Assembly: GCF_000423725.1 (NCBI RefSeq) | Contig: NZ_KE384084.1 | Location: 310,001-374,000, forward strand | Length of the DNA: 64,000 bases | Reading direction: 5' to 3' | Source of the DNA: Streptococcus devriesei DSM 19639 | Lineage (GTDB): Bacteria > Bacillota > Bacilli > Lactobacillales > Streptococcaceae | Part shown: positions 28,543 to 38,300 of the stretch, piece by piece | Numbering within the stretch: position 1 is the stretch's first letter | How the letters are laid out: every line of letters begins with the position of its first letter | Made by a program: the position numbers and the translations under genes | The notes under the pieces: model-generated | The model's database searches: none | What the model was told of the DNA's origin: nothing | The model's input: the letters and a program-made list of their open reading frames with translations, nothing else

Positions 28543-28674
28543 TTGATTTTTACCGATCTTCGTGTTAAGATATGAAAGAATTTAATAAGGATGTTTGGGA
28601 AAAGCCATCTGTAAAAAAAACCAGTCGATCAAAGACTATACGGGCTTTTACCTTTAGGGTAAGGGCCTTTTTCT
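28543..28674 (+). promoter_or_regulatory. queC leader: promoter, possible pseudoknot aptamer and attenuator
   Basis: A promoter (-35 TTGATT 28543-28548; -10 TAAGAT 28566-28571; 17-bp spacer) gives a leader of about 120 bases. A terminator GGCTTTTACC/GGTAAGGGCC (28643-28652 and 28658-28667) plus T tract lies 26 bases before queC. Upstream, GGATG...CATCT enclose a loop with TTTGGG, then an A8 tract and CCAG, able to form an H-type pseudoknot. GGGAAAAGCC (28597-28606) can also pair with the terminator's left arm. This suggests preQ1-like attenuation, but it does not match a known preQ1 consensus exactly. Confidence 0.5.
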
Positions 28675-28699
28675 CTGCATCAAAAGAAAAGAGGATTTT

Positions 28700-29353
28700 A
28701 TGAAACGTCAATCAGCTCTCGTCGTTTTTAGCGGCGGTCAAGATTCAACAACCTGCCTTTTTTGGGCTCTGCAGCATTATGAACATGTCGAAACGGTTAC
28801 CTTTTCCTATGGCCAGCGGCACAGTCAGGAATTAGCAGTTGCCAAAGAAATTGCTGCTGAGCAAGGCGTAAAAAACCATATACTTGATATGTCGCTGCTG
28901 GGGCAGATAACAGATAATGCTTTGACATCTGACATAGCGATTGAAAGTAAAGACGGCGAAATGCCCAATACCTTTGTTGATGGCAGAAATCATCTCTTTT
29001 TGTCCTTTGCTGCTGTCCTTGCCAAACAGCTGGGCGTTACCGATCTGGTGACAGGTGTCTGTCAGACAGACTTTTCAGGCTATCCGGACTGCCGCGATGT
29101 CTTTGTCAAATCACTGAATGTCACTTTAAACCTTGCCATGGATTATGAATTTGTCATTCAAACACCCCTAATGTGGCTGGACAAGGCTGAGACCTGGGCT
29201 TTGGCAGACAGTCTCGGCAAGTTCGACTATGTCCGAGAGAAAACACTGACTTGCTACAATGGCATCCGCGGTACCGGCTGCGGAGAGTGCCCTGCCTGCC
29301 AGCTTCGTCAAGCAGGACTGGATAAGTATCTTACTCAGAAGGAGAAAAATTAA
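28700..29353 (+). CDS. queC: 7-cyano-7-deazaguanine synthase QueC
   Basis: A 217-residue PP-loop ATPase. The pyrophosphatase loop is [12 protein letters not shown] at residues about 8-19; C-terminal zinc cysteines appear in [20 protein letters not shown]. It converts 7-carboxy-7-deazaguanine to preQ0 with ATP and ammonia. First gene of queC-queD-queE-queF; its TAA overlaps the queD ATG by one base. Confidence 0.96.
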   Translation: MKRQSALVVFSGGQDSTTCLFWALQHYEHVETVTFSYGQRHSQELAVAKEIAAEQGVKNHILDMSLLGQITDNALTSDIAIESKDGEMPNTFVDGRNHLFLSFAAVLAKQLGVTDLVTGVCQTDFSGYPDCRDVFVKSLNVTLNLAMDYEFVIQTPLMWLDKAETWALADSLGKFDYVREKTLTCYNGIRGTGCGECPACQLRQAGLDKYLTQKEKN

Positions 29354-29799
29354 TGTTTGCTGTACCAAAAGAAATCAAAAAAGAAACTGGTGAATCACTG
29401 ATTTACTGCCCCAGACGTGTTCTGGTATCAAAAGAATTCACCTTTGATGCCGCTCATCATCTCTTCAACTATGAAGGAAAATGCAAAGCCCTGCATGGCC
29501 ATACCTATCGCTTGCAGATTGCTGTCAGCGGATTTTTAGATGACAAAGGTATGGTGTACGATTTTGGCAGCATCAAGAGTATTTACAAAGAGCTTTTGGA
29601 ACCTTATCTGGATCATGCCTACCTCAATGAAAGTCTGCCTTATATGAATACAACAGCTGAAAATATGGTTTACTGGATTTTCAAGACTTTTGAAGCTGCC
29701 TTGCCCAAAGAACGAGGCCTGCAGATGGAGACTGTCCGTCTGTATGAAACTCCTTCTGCCTATGCTGAATTTAAAAGGGAATGGGAGCTTGAAGCATGA
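29353..29799 (+). CDS. queD: 6-carboxy-5,6,7,8-tetrahydropterin synthase QueD
   Basis: A 148-residue T-fold enzyme. Zinc histidines are in FDAAHHLFNYEGKCKALHGHTYRL (about residues 37-58), with the catalytic Cys in GKCKALHGH. MVYDFGSIK and LDHAYLNE are typical. It makes carboxytetrahydropterin from dihydroneopterin triphosphate in the queuosine pathway. It is about 25 residues longer at the N-terminus than minimal QueD. Overlaps queE by ATGA. Confidence 0.95.
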   Translation: MFAVPKEIKKETGESLIYCPRRVLVSKEFTFDAAHHLFNYEGKCKALHGHTYRLQIAVSGFLDDKGMVYDFGSIKSIYKELLEPYLDHAYLNESLPYMNTTAENMVYWIFKTFEAALPKERGLQMETVRLYETPSAYAEFKREWELEA

Positions 29800-30512
29800 A
29801 AAAACAGCGGCTTTTGAAACTGCCGATTCTTGAAATTTTCGGCCCCACTTTTCAGGGAGAAGGCCGGGCAATCGGTCAAAAAACCATGTTTGTACGAACA
29901 GGCGGCTGTGACTATCACTGCGATTGGTGCGATTCTGCCTTTACTTGGAACGGTTCTGAAAAACCAACCATGATGACCAGCGACCAGGTCATTGAGGAAC
30001 TGGACAAATTAGGACACTATGATTATGTCACGCTCTCGGGCGGCAACCCTTGTCTTTTGGCAGCTAATATGGCAGAACTCGTAGCCAAACTAAAAGACCG
30101 TCAGGTAACACTGGCTGTTGAGACACAAGGTTCACGCTGGCAGAGTTGGCTAAAGGACATTGACCAAGTAACCTTAAGTCCCAAGCCTCCCTCCAGCAAA
30201 ATGGAGGTTAACTTTGAAACACTGGACTTTATCGTCGCCCAACTAGATCCTCAAAAGGTCACCTATAAAATTCCCATCTTTGATGAGCTTGATCTGGATT
30301 TCGCTAAAATGATCCAGGAACGCTATCAGCCCGATGTTTTATATTTATCAGCCGGAAATCCTGAACCCACGGCTTCTGGCGACATTGTCCAGCATCAGCT
30401 GACAAGGCTTAAAGACTTATGGGAACGCATTGCTCAGGATGATTCTTGGGGCAATGTCCGAGTACTGCCGCAGCTCCACACATTAATTTACGATAACCAG
30501 CGCGGCGTTTAA
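29796..30512 (+). CDS. queE: 7-carboxy-7-deazaguanine synthase QueE
   Basis: A 238-residue radical-SAM enzyme. The cluster motif is CDYHCDWC (C-x3-C-x2-C, about residues 33-40), preceded by IFGPTFQGEGRAIGQKTMFVRTGG. SGGNPCL and VETQGSRW bind SAM. It rearranges carboxytetrahydropterin to carboxy-deazaguanine. Translationally coupled to queD. Confidence 0.95.
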   Translation: MKKQRLLKLPILEIFGPTFQGEGRAIGQKTMFVRTGGCDYHCDWCDSAFTWNGSEKPTMMTSDQVIEELDKLGHYDYVTLSGGNPCLLAANMAELVAKLKDRQVTLAVETQGSRWQSWLKDIDQVTLSPKPPSSKMEVNFETLDFIVAQLDPQKVTYKIPIFDELDLDFAKMIQERYQPDVLYLSAGNPEPTASGDIVQHQLTRLKDLWERIAQDDSWGNVRVLPQLHTLIYDNQRGV

Positions 30513-30530
30513 TATGAGAAAGGTAAAAAT

Positions 30531-31022
30531 ATGTCACAAACAGAAGAAATGAAAGACTTAACACTTTTGGGAAACCAAGAAAACAATTATAACTTTACTT
30601 ACACCCCTGAAATTTTAGAAGCTTTTGATAACCGTCACAAGGATAATGACTACTTTATTAAGTTTAACTGTCCGGAATTTACATCGCTGTGCCCCATAAC
30701 CGGACAGCCTGATTTTGCCACTATTTATCTGTCTTATATCCCGGATGAAAAATGTGTCGAATCCAAATCCCTCAAGCTCTACCTTTTCAGCTACCGCAAT
30801 CACGGAGATTTCCACGAAAACTGCATCAATACCATCGGCAAAGACTTGGTTGAGCTGCTGCAGCCGCGCTATCTCGAGGTTTGGGGCAAGTTCACACCGC
30901 GCGGCGGGATTTCGATTGACCCTTATTATAATTACGGCCGCCCAAACAGTAAGTATGAAGAAATGGCCCACTACCGCTTGATGAATCACGACCTTTATCC
31001 CGAAACCATTGACAACCGTTAA
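30531..31022 (+). CDS. queF: NADPH-dependent 7-cyano-7-deazaguanine reductase QueF
   Basis: A 163-residue T-fold nitrile reductase of the short type. The catalytic Cys lies in [16 protein letters not shown], and the QueF motif [22 protein letters not shown] (about residues 78-99) includes the substrate Glu. It reduces preQ0 to preQ1, which a transglycosylase puts into tRNA. It completes the preQ1 operon and is followed by a strong terminator. Confidence 0.96.
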   Translation: MSQTEEMKDLTLLGNQENNYNFTYTPEILEAFDNRHKDNDYFIKFNCPEFTSLCPITGQPDFATIYLSYIPDEKCVESKSLKLYLFSYRNHGDFHENCINTIGKDLVELLQPRYLEVWGKFTPRGGISIDPYYNYGRPNSKYEEMAHYRLMNHDLYPETIDNR

Positions 31023-31027
31023 AAGTT

Positions 31028-31077
31028 AAAAGCAGAGCAAAATCTATTTCCAAAATTTGATTCAGCTCTGCTTTTTT
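31028..31077 (+). terminator. Terminator after queF
   Basis: Arms AAAAGCAGAGC and GCTCTGCTTTT (31028-31038 and 31065-31075) around a 26-base loop, with a T run. It lies six bases after the queF stop. Confidence 0.85.
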
Positions 31078-31079
31078 AG

Positions 31080-31420
31080 AATTTAAATCTCAGCCTGTTT
31101 TTAGCATTTTCAGCATCTGCTCTCTTTGTATTTTGTATTTTAAGCAAAATCCTGATTTCACTTGGCAGACTTTCTGCGGCGGTATTATTTCGACTGCCAT
31201 TGCAGGAGCCTGGAATATCTATGATATCAATTCATGGTCTCTTAGAAAGCGCAGTCTGATTCATTTTCTCCTTATGGCAATCATTGTTTTGCCAACCGTT
31301 TTAGTCAGCGGCTGGTTTCCCATTCGCGGAATGGGCGATATCTTGATCCTACTAGCTGTTTTTGCTTGCTTTGGACTTGTTTTTTGGACGATTGGCTACT
31401 TTGCCTTCAGGAACAAATAA
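31080..31420 (+). pseudogene. 5'-truncated membrane protein gene, DUF3021-like
   Basis: The frame is open from about 31079 but has no ATG and no ribosome site; the only start-like codon is a TTG at 31133 giving 95 residues. The C-terminal part has DINSWSLRKRSLIHFLLMAIIVLPTVLVSGWFP, the pattern of DUF3021 membrane proteins that partner LytTR regulators, with about three remaining helices. The N-terminal half seems lost next to the queF terminator. No adjacent LytTR partner remains; a complete LytTR pair lies 3 kb away. Confidence 0.55.
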
Positions 31421-31460
31421 AATCTAAAGCAGGCAATTTTCGATTCCACTTCAGAAGAAA

Positions 31461-31507
31461 AACCCTTAAAATCACGCTAGTGTAACAGTGATTCTAAGGT
31501 TTTTTTG
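31461..31507 (+). terminator. Terminator after the truncated membrane gene
   Basis: Arms around ACCCTTAAAATCAC and GTGATTCTAAGGT form an imperfect 13-bp hairpin followed by seven T. It lies 40 bases past the remnant's stop and before the cre-controlled gene. Confidence 0.8.
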
Positions 31508-31579
31508 TATTTCTTTAGCATATTTGCAAATCCTGATCCTCTATTTTTCAATTAACATCCCCATTTGCAGCCTTTTATG

Positions 31580-31611
31580 CTATACTTAAACTAATAAAGA
31601 AAGCGCTTTCT
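31580..31611 (+). promoter_or_regulatory. Promoter -10 with an overlapping CcpA (cre) site
   Basis: A -10 TATACT (about 31580-31585) is followed by AGAAAGCGCTTTCT (31598-31611), a perfectly palindromic cre-type sequence at about +5 to +20. That position implies CcpA repression on preferred sugars. The -35 is not clear. Confidence 0.7.
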
Positions 31612-31700
31612 AAGTTAACGACACTCCTTCCGCCGAAAGTGAACATTTCCATCAACTGCTAATAAAACTGTCAGCTGCTAATCTAAAAAAGGAGACTCCT

Positions 31701-32684
31701 ATGAAAACATTTTTTAAATCTAAGATCGGACGCAGCATTCTTGTCCTTGTGGGGATATTACTGGCAGCTCTGCTGTTTTGGGTCAGCTATGAGGTGTTCA
31801 AGATAACACGTCAGCATGATTACCCAGCCTACTATGGGGCTTTAATTAACAAGCCCCTTCCCTATACAGAAGCAGAAATGGACTATATGGTCGACGTGGA
31901 AAGATACCAGGACCCCCTCTTCTTTAATGAGAAAGCTTATCGAAAGGCCATGAATCCTGTCACACAGACTCTTTCCGACCGGCAGGAAAAGACCCAACTG
32001 CTGAACTGGGCTGACAGCTATCAAAAGAGTAAACCGCAGGAATTAAAAACAAATGAATCTTGGCTTCCGGGCACTGATGTTGCTGTTTCGATTCCTGAAA
32101 ATTGGGAGCAGACCTATAAAGATCGGCAGGCGCCTACCGGCAACTCCGGAAAATACATGCTTATTCTCAATCATAAAGGGAATTCAGGCGCTTTCGCCTA
32201 TTTTAAAATCATCGTAAATGCTAAATCATATAACTCTGTCAAAGACTATGCAGCTTCAAGGGAGGGGAAAAAATTCGCTAAAATAAACAAGTCCCAGTAT
32301 GCCTTTGCCCAGGAATTAAAGAGACAGGAACAGATGCGATTTAACAGAAGTATCGATAATGTCGCCAATTCTCATAACTTAGTAAATGGATTTATTACCT
32401 ATGCTCCTCTAACCATTCACGGCCGAACCGTCTATGTCTATCAGCAAACCATACCTTATGCTGACGGTGATGTTATTGAAAGTATCTATCTTTTTAAGGT
32501 CGGTGACAATATTATATCAGCCAACACCTACTACCGAGCAAAAGATCAGGAAAAGTTTAAAGACTCCCTGGAACAGGCCATCGCTAAAGCTCACACTTTC
32601 GAACTAGACTACATGCGAAAAGACGAGCCGAAATATCACGGTATTACCAAAAAAGAGGAGAAACAAAAACAAGAAAGACGGTAA
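31701..32684 (+). CDS. Hypothetical membrane-anchored extracytoplasmic protein
   Basis: A 327-residue protein starting behind AAGGAG. It has a short basic N-terminus and one membrane helix (about residues 11-33), then a long hydrophilic domain outside. The region around 120-165 (VSIPENWEQTY...YMLILNHKGNSGAFAYFKI) looks like a beta-rich PsbP/MOG1-like fold, but I do not assign it. The C-terminus is highly charged (KKEEKQKQERR). It stands alone, with a cre site at its promoter, so its expression is probably repressed by CcpA. Function unknown. Confidence 0.72.
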   Translation: MKTFFKSKIGRSILVLVGILLAALLFWVSYEVFKITRQHDYPAYYGALINKPLPYTEAEMDYMVDVERYQDPLFFNEKAYRKAMNPVTQTLSDRQEKTQLLNWADSYQKSKPQELKTNESWLPGTDVAVSIPENWEQTYKDRQAPTGNSGKYMLILNHKGNSGAFAYFKIIVNAKSYNSVKDYAASREGKKFAKINKSQYAFAQELKRQEQMRFNRSIDNVANSHNLVNGFITYAPLTIHGRTVYVYQQTIPYADGDVIESIYLFKVGDNIISANTYYRAKDQEKFKDSLEQAIAKAHTFELDYMRKDEPKYHGITKKEEKQKQERR

Positions 32685-32699
32685 CCTCTGAGAGCCTGC

Positions 32700-33488
32700 C
32701 TAGGCACTCAAATCCTTCCTTTGATAATAAGCTGCGCTGACGATCAAGCTAATTGCAATGACAGCTCCAGCAAGAGCTAAATAGGCCGGCTGTAATTTGA
32801 CCTGACTGAAGACATCTGCGCCGTTAGCAAAATAGTAGGGTGTCAGGTATTTGAGAAATTCAATATCTGGCACAATGCGGCACATCATATCCATGACATA
32901 GAGCAGCAAAACCAGTCCGAGTGAGAGACCAATTTGTTTTTTACGGCTGAAAGCAGAAACCAAGAAAGCCAGGCTGCCAATTTCAATCTGCAGCAAAAAG
33001 GCTAAGGCATGATACCTGAGAAAGAGATCATAAGAAAAGTCCAAATCAATCTGCCAGATACCAAATGCTTCCAGTCCTATAACGATCAGATTAAATATCA
33101 GCAGCATAAGGATCAGACTGATATACTTCCACATCAAGATATTCAGGCGTCCAAAAGGAAGGGTGTAGAGAAATTCACTCGTGTGCCCTTCTTCTTCCTT
33201 GGACAGGCTGCTTGCTCCCATCATAGCCGCAAACATCCCTGCTCCAAGTCCGAACATCAAAACAATCTCGGTCGCAAAATAGCCGTCTAAAGTAGCGATA
33301 CTGACCTTATCCATCCCCAAAGCCTTGGTCATATCTCCCATATTAGCATAAAGAGCTGCTGTATCTGCCAGCTGATCCTCCACACTTTTGTATAAGATAA
33401 TGCAGCCCCAGCAAACCACTCCTACTGCCAAGGACCAAATGAGCAAACTTTTGACAGTCAGTTTTAATTCATGTTTTAATAAAGTCAT
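32700..33488 (-). CDS. ABC-2 type transporter permease
   Basis: A 262-residue membrane protein with six hydrophobic helices, and an EEEGHTSEFLYTLPFGRLNILMWKY cytoplasmic loop typical of ABC-2 permeases (about residues 94-118). It overlaps the upstream ATPase gene by ATGA. It is the last gene of a four-gene unit headed by a LytTR regulator. Substrate unknown; related systems export or give protection from antimicrobial peptides. Confidence 0.85.
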   Translation of the reverse strand: MTLLKHELKLTVKSLLIWSLAVGVVCWGCIILYKSVEDQLADTAALYANMGDMTKALGMDKVSIATLDGYFATEIVLMFGLGAGMFAAMMGASSLSKEEEGHTSEFLYTLPFGRLNILMWKYISLILMLLIFNLIVIGLEAFGIWQIDLDFSYDLFLRYHALAFLLQIEIGSLAFLVSAFSRKKQIGLSLGLVLLLYVMDMMCRIVPDIEFLKYLTPYYFANGADVFSQVKLQPAYLALAGAVIAISLIVSAAYYQRKDLSA

Positions 33489-34318
33489 TTTGCTGCCTCC
33501 TCATAATACTGCAAAAAGAGGTCTTCCAGCGGCGGTTCTTCAACCAGAAAATCATCTGCCTGCATGTCTGTTAGACGAGCCAGCAAGTCGCTGCTGGAAC
33601 CTGTAAACGTAAAGGATTCTTGCTTATTATCCTTCCAAACCGTCACGCGCTTGGACTGACTGTGTGTCAGGTTTTCGATTGTATCAATTTTTAGGATTTT
33701 TCCGTCCTTGATAATAGCTGCGCGGTCGCAGTAATTTTTGATGTCAGACAGGACATGAGACGATAGAAAACACGTGCTGCCCGCTGCACAGGCTTCTTTA
33801 ACCAAGCTAAAGAAACGCTCCTGCATGAGCGGATCAAGGCCTGAGGTCGGCTCATCTAAGATAAGCAGTTCCGGCTGATGCTGCAAAGCACAGACAATCC
33901 CGACTTTTTTACGGTTGCCCAGCGAGAGATCCTCGATTTTCTTCTCCAGCGGTACCTCTAAAAGCCGACAGAGCCTGTCCGCTTCTTGCGAACAGTCTTT
34001 TTTTCTGGATTTAGCCGCAAAAACAATGACATCTTTGACTTTCATATTAGGGTAAAACATGGCTTCCGATGGCATGTAGCCGATATGTTTGAGATTTTTT
34101 ACTAAAGTCCTGTATTTACCGCCAAAGAGGGTCATCCTGCCTTCGCTTGCTTGAATCAATCCCAGCAGACAGCGAATAGTCGTTGACTTGCCGGCACCAT
34201 TGGAACCTAAAAAACCAAAGATTTCTCCTTTTTCCACACTGAGAGACACGTCCTGCACACCCATGTGTTTGCCATAGTATTTTTTCAGATGTTGAATATC
34301 AATTACCGTTTCAGTCAT
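33485..34318 (-). CDS. ABC-2 transporter ATP-binding protein
   Basis: A 277-residue ATPase; the start is the ATG at 34318 (MTETVIDIQHLKKYYG) with AAGGAAAGG upstream, not the longer frame. Walker A is GSNGAGKST, signature LSLGNRKKVGIVCAL (a variant in place of LSGGQ), Walker B LLILDEPTSGLDP, and switch His in FLSSHVLSDI. A C-terminal 60-residue extension may regulate it. It follows the small membrane protein with one base between. Confidence 0.88.
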   Translation of the reverse strand: MTETVIDIQHLKKYYGKHMGVQDVSLSVEKGEIFGFLGSNGAGKSTTIRCLLGLIQASEGRMTLFGGKYRTLVKNLKHIGYMPSEAMFYPNMKVKDVIVFAAKSRKKDCSQEADRLCRLLEVPLEKKIEDLSLGNRKKVGIVCALQHQPELLILDEPTSGLDPLMQERFFSLVKEACAAGSTCFLSSHVLSDIKNYCDRAAIIKDGKILKIDTIENLTHSQSKRVTVWKDNKQESFTFTGSSSDLLARLTDMQADDFLVEEPPLEDLFLQYYEEAAK

Positions 34319-34319
34319 G

Positions 34320-34769
34320 CTATTTTTCCTTTCCTTGTTTGTAAGTATCCAAAAGCTGATTAAGGTTCTTGCTGTCAATATGGCGCTTGATTTTATTGGC
34401 AATAAAAATAGTCAGGTATTCCAGCATCACATAGATGACAAAGCAAGCAGCTGCCAGAAGATTGCCATCAAACCAGCTCAGCCATTGCCCAATAAGGCCA
34501 TAGAGGCAGGAACAAACGATTAAGCCTAACAGTTCTCTCCCTGCTAACCTATCAGCTTCATCAAAGTTTTTAAACAGAAAAACCTGAATCTGAGTGATAA
34601 CATAGGCTGCAATAACCATTTCGATTAAATAATAAATATTGGCTGTTGTTCTTCCCTGCAAAAGCTGGTAAACAGCATAGAAAAAATAAACACAAAAACA
34701 ATAGATAGCTGTCTTATATTCATTGGCAATTTCCTGACTTAAGAAACGTTCCCACCGCTTAGTCTTCAT
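34320..34769 (-). CDS. Four-helix membrane partner of LytTR regulator
   Basis: A 149-residue membrane protein, start at the ATG at 34769, overlapping the regulator's last codons by 11 bases with GGAGGG upstream. It has four hydrophobic helices (about 22-40, 46-66, 80-99, 103-122) and a charged C-terminus (KIKRHIDSKNLNQLLDTYKQ). Position and layout match the membrane inhibitors of LytTR regulatory systems such as HdrM and BrsM in S. mutans. I infer that it restrains the LytTR protein until a signal arrives. Confidence 0.7.
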   Translation of the reverse strand: MKTKRWERFLSQEIANEYKTAIYCFCVYFFYAVYQLLQGRTTANIYYLIEMVIAAYVITQIQVFLFKNFDEADRLAGRELLGLIVCSCLYGLIGQWLSWFDGNLLAAACFVIYVMLEYLTIFIANKIKRHIDSKNLNQLLDTYKQGKEK

Positions 34770-35211
34770 CTTTAATTCCCTCCTGCAAGACCTGTCTGAG
34801 TTTATTGGCGTATTTACGTGAGATAAGGACACGTTCACCATTGTCCAGAGTGGCTTCGATCCGGCCAAAGGACTGGCTGCTGAAATACTGAATCCTGTAA
34901 AGGTTGAGCACCATAGCCTTGGCAGAACGAAAGAAGCCCTTAAAAGCATAAGTGCTGACTAAGTCTTTGAGACTGTAGGCGACTTGATAGACATCTTTTT
35001 GCGTATAGGCAAAAGTTTTACTGTCAATACTCTCAAAATACAAAATATCATCCAATAAGAGGTAGCGTTCACCCTGCTCACTTCTGCCGAGAATTTTCTC
35101 ACCCCCTTGAGAGACTAAATCACTGATGGCCTGAACAGTGGGAGTCATTTGTCGGTAACGCACGATAACTTCTTCTTGACCATCGGAAATATGTTCTAAT
35201 CGTAACTTCAC
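34759..35211 (-). CDS. LytTR-family DNA-binding regulator
   Basis: A 150-residue protein from a GTG start seven bases after AAAGGAG. It lacks a receiver domain. The LytTR domain covers about residues 45-145 (ERYLLLDDILYFESIDSKTFAYTQKDVYQVAYSLKDLV, then FFRSAKAMVLNLYRIQYFSSQSFGRIEATLDNGERVLISRKYANKLRQVL). Such stand-alone LytTR proteins with a small membrane partner form LytTR regulatory systems that control bacteriocins or competence in S. mutans. Here an ABC transporter is in the same unit. Confidence 0.85.
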   Translation of the reverse strand: MKLRLEHISDGQEEVIVRYRQMTPTVQAISDLVSQGGEKILGRSEQGERYLLLDDILYFESIDSKTFAYTQKDVYQVAYSLKDLVSTYAFKGFFRSAKAMVLNLYRIQYFSSQSFGRIEATLDNGERVLISRKYANKLRQVLQEGIKDED

Positions 35212-35292
35212 TGCTTTTCTCCTTTGCGATTATTATAGCAGAAATTTAAGCAGCATAAAGCCAAAGCCGGTTAAGTTGCATTTTCAGCCGAT

Positions 35293-35335
35293 AAAATGCA
35301 AAAAGGAAGCCCTATTATGGACTTCCTTGCATTTT
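35293..35335 (-). terminator. Terminator after gdhA
   Basis: A hairpin AAAATGCAAGGAAG/CTTCCTTTTTGCATTTT (with a three-base bulge) around a GC-poor loop. It lies about 65 bases beyond the gdhA stop and upstream of the LytTR gene. Confidence 0.75.
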
Positions 35336-35400
35336 ATTGGGAGGTCAGATTTAAAATGCTCAGCCATCAGCTGCTAAACTTAAAAGCAACCGTCAATCCC

Positions 35401-36826
<1,426 letters not shown>

Positions 36827-36956
36827 GCCTTTTTGGATATTTTTTTGAAAAAATCAGTTTTCTATGTCATATAACCTGACATCTTATGAAAAATACACGA
36901 TTTTCAGACCAATATTTCACAGCTGGCCAATATATTATTTTAATAATTGTGAATTT

Positions 36957-36985
36957 TTGACAAGACGTCTCCCATTTTATACAAT
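36957..36985 (+). promoter_or_regulatory. Promoter of the DUF308 gene
   Basis: -35 TTGACA (36957-36962) and -10 TACAAT (36980-36985), 17-bp spacer, 30 bases before the start codon. Confidence 0.78.
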
Positions 36986-37015
36986 TAAGAATAAACGCTT
37001 TAAGGAGTTTTTTAT

Positions 37016-37522
37016 ATGAAATGGTTTACGCTTAGCTCAGGAGTTTTAACACTCTTAATCGGCTTTTGGATTTTTGCTAATCCGCTGGTTGTGACAGCTT
37101 CAATCGGCTGGCTGCTGGCACTGGTTATTTTCTTAGTAGGAATTACCGGATTTATTGACTATATGTCAAAAACAGGTGAGGAACGCAATATTTGGAATTT
37201 GCTGCAAAGTATTATTTCCATTATCTTTGGTTTTATCCTCTTAACTTCCTCTATCTTTTCACTGACAACAGCTGTTGTCACCATTGCTGCCTACTGGATT
37301 CTTGTCATTGGCAGCTTGCGGCTGATTTCTGCTTACCGTTTGCGAAAGCTGGGCTTTCCTGACAGTAACCGCCTTTTCATTAGCGGCATTTTTGCTTTTC
37401 TTTTGGGGCTTATCCTGCTCGGGCAGCCTCTGCTGTCTTCTGCCATTATCGGCCGTTTTGTTGCCCTTCTTCTGATAGCAACTGGTATTTCAAGTATTTT
37501 TGTCTTCTTGCGCCTGCGCTGA
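37016..37522 (+). CDS. DUF308 (HdeD-like) membrane protein
   Basis: A 168-residue protein made of six short hydrophobic helices arranged as three similar pairs (for example FTLSSGVLTLLIGFWIFANPL, IISIIFGFILLTSSIF and ISGIFAFLLGLILLGQPL), the DUF308 repeat. E. coli HdeD is linked to acid resistance at high cell density; whether that applies here is unknown. Monocistronic, with its own promoter, and convergent with gtfD through a shared terminator. Confidence 0.85.
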   Translation: MKWFTLSSGVLTLLIGFWIFANPLVVTASIGWLLALVIFLVGITGFIDYMSKTGEERNIWNLLQSIISIIFGFILLTSSIFSLTTAVVTIAAYWILVIGSLRLISAYRLRKLGFPDSNRLFISGIFAFLLGLILLGQPLLSSAIIGRFVALLLIATGISSIFVFLRLR

Positions 37523-37564
37523 CTATTGGATTTCGCAGCAAATCAACATCAATAGACAGAATAA

Positions 37565-37592
37565 AGACTGGAACGAACGTTCCAGCCTTTTT
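37565..37592. terminator. Bidirectional terminator between the DUF308 gene and gtfD
   Basis: Arms CTGGAAC (37568-37574) and GTTCCAG (37579-37585), extended by AAAG/CTTT and followed by T on both strands. Confidence 0.85.
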
Positions 37593-37597
37593 ATCTG

Positions 37598-38300
37598 CTA
37601 TAAGTAGCGTGCAATACCCCAACGGTTAATGCCGATTCTTCTGCCATTAGCCAAGGTTACAAGTCTATTATAGACCATGCTGCCGCTGTCTTTGTCGTAA
37701 TAGCGAAGCAGTCCCCAGCCATCGTAGGCAACATCACCTTTAACCTGCTTACCTTCTCTGGTAAAGAAGAGACGCTGATTATTGATGTACTGACTGCCTG
37801 TCAGCGCTGTGCCGTCTGAACCCAGATAGTACCAATTGCCGTCTTTATCAGCTTCAAAGCGATTGGTTTGCAGTTGGCCTGAGTCAGCATGGTAATAGCG
37901 GATTTTGCCGTTTTCATTGACAAAGTCACCTTTAACCTGCTTGCCGTCATTGGCAAAATAAAGGTTTTGTCCATTAATCGTCTGGCTGCCTGTTACTGCT
38001 GTGCCGTCTGAGCCAAAGTAATACCAGTTATTTTGACTGTCTGTTGCAAAAATATTGTGCGCCAGCTCTCCGGAATCTGCGAGATAATAGTAGAGTTTAC
38101 CATCATTAGCCGTGATAATCTTTCCTTTGACCTGTTTGCCGTTTTCATCAAAGTAATAAGATTTACCGTCAATAGTTTGACTGCCGGTTTGCGCTGTGCC
38201 GTCTGCTCCGAGGTAATACCAATCACCATTGCTGTCATTAGCAAAACGATTAACAGCCATATTTCCGGAACCATCATCAAAATAGCGTTTCTTGCCATCA
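37598..38300 (-). repeat. Glucan-binding repeats in the gtfD 3' end
   Basis: At least three tandem units of about 65 residues share the pattern NWYYxGxDGTAxTGSQxIxGxxxYFxxxGKQVKG...YYxADSGxL. These are the A-type YG repeats that bind glucan. More divergent units extend upstream to about 38700. DNA identity between copies is enough to allow recombination and length variation. Confidence 0.85.

Noticed and set aside
28543-28674. preQ1-II (COG4708-type) riboswitch
   Set aside because: That class occurs in streptococci, but its conserved loop sequences are not present here; only a looser pseudoknot-plus-terminator model fits.
37598-38300. CRISPR-like or tandem DNA repeat
   Set aside because: The periodicity is the coding repeat of glucan-binding units in gtfD, with no constant repeat/spacer structure.
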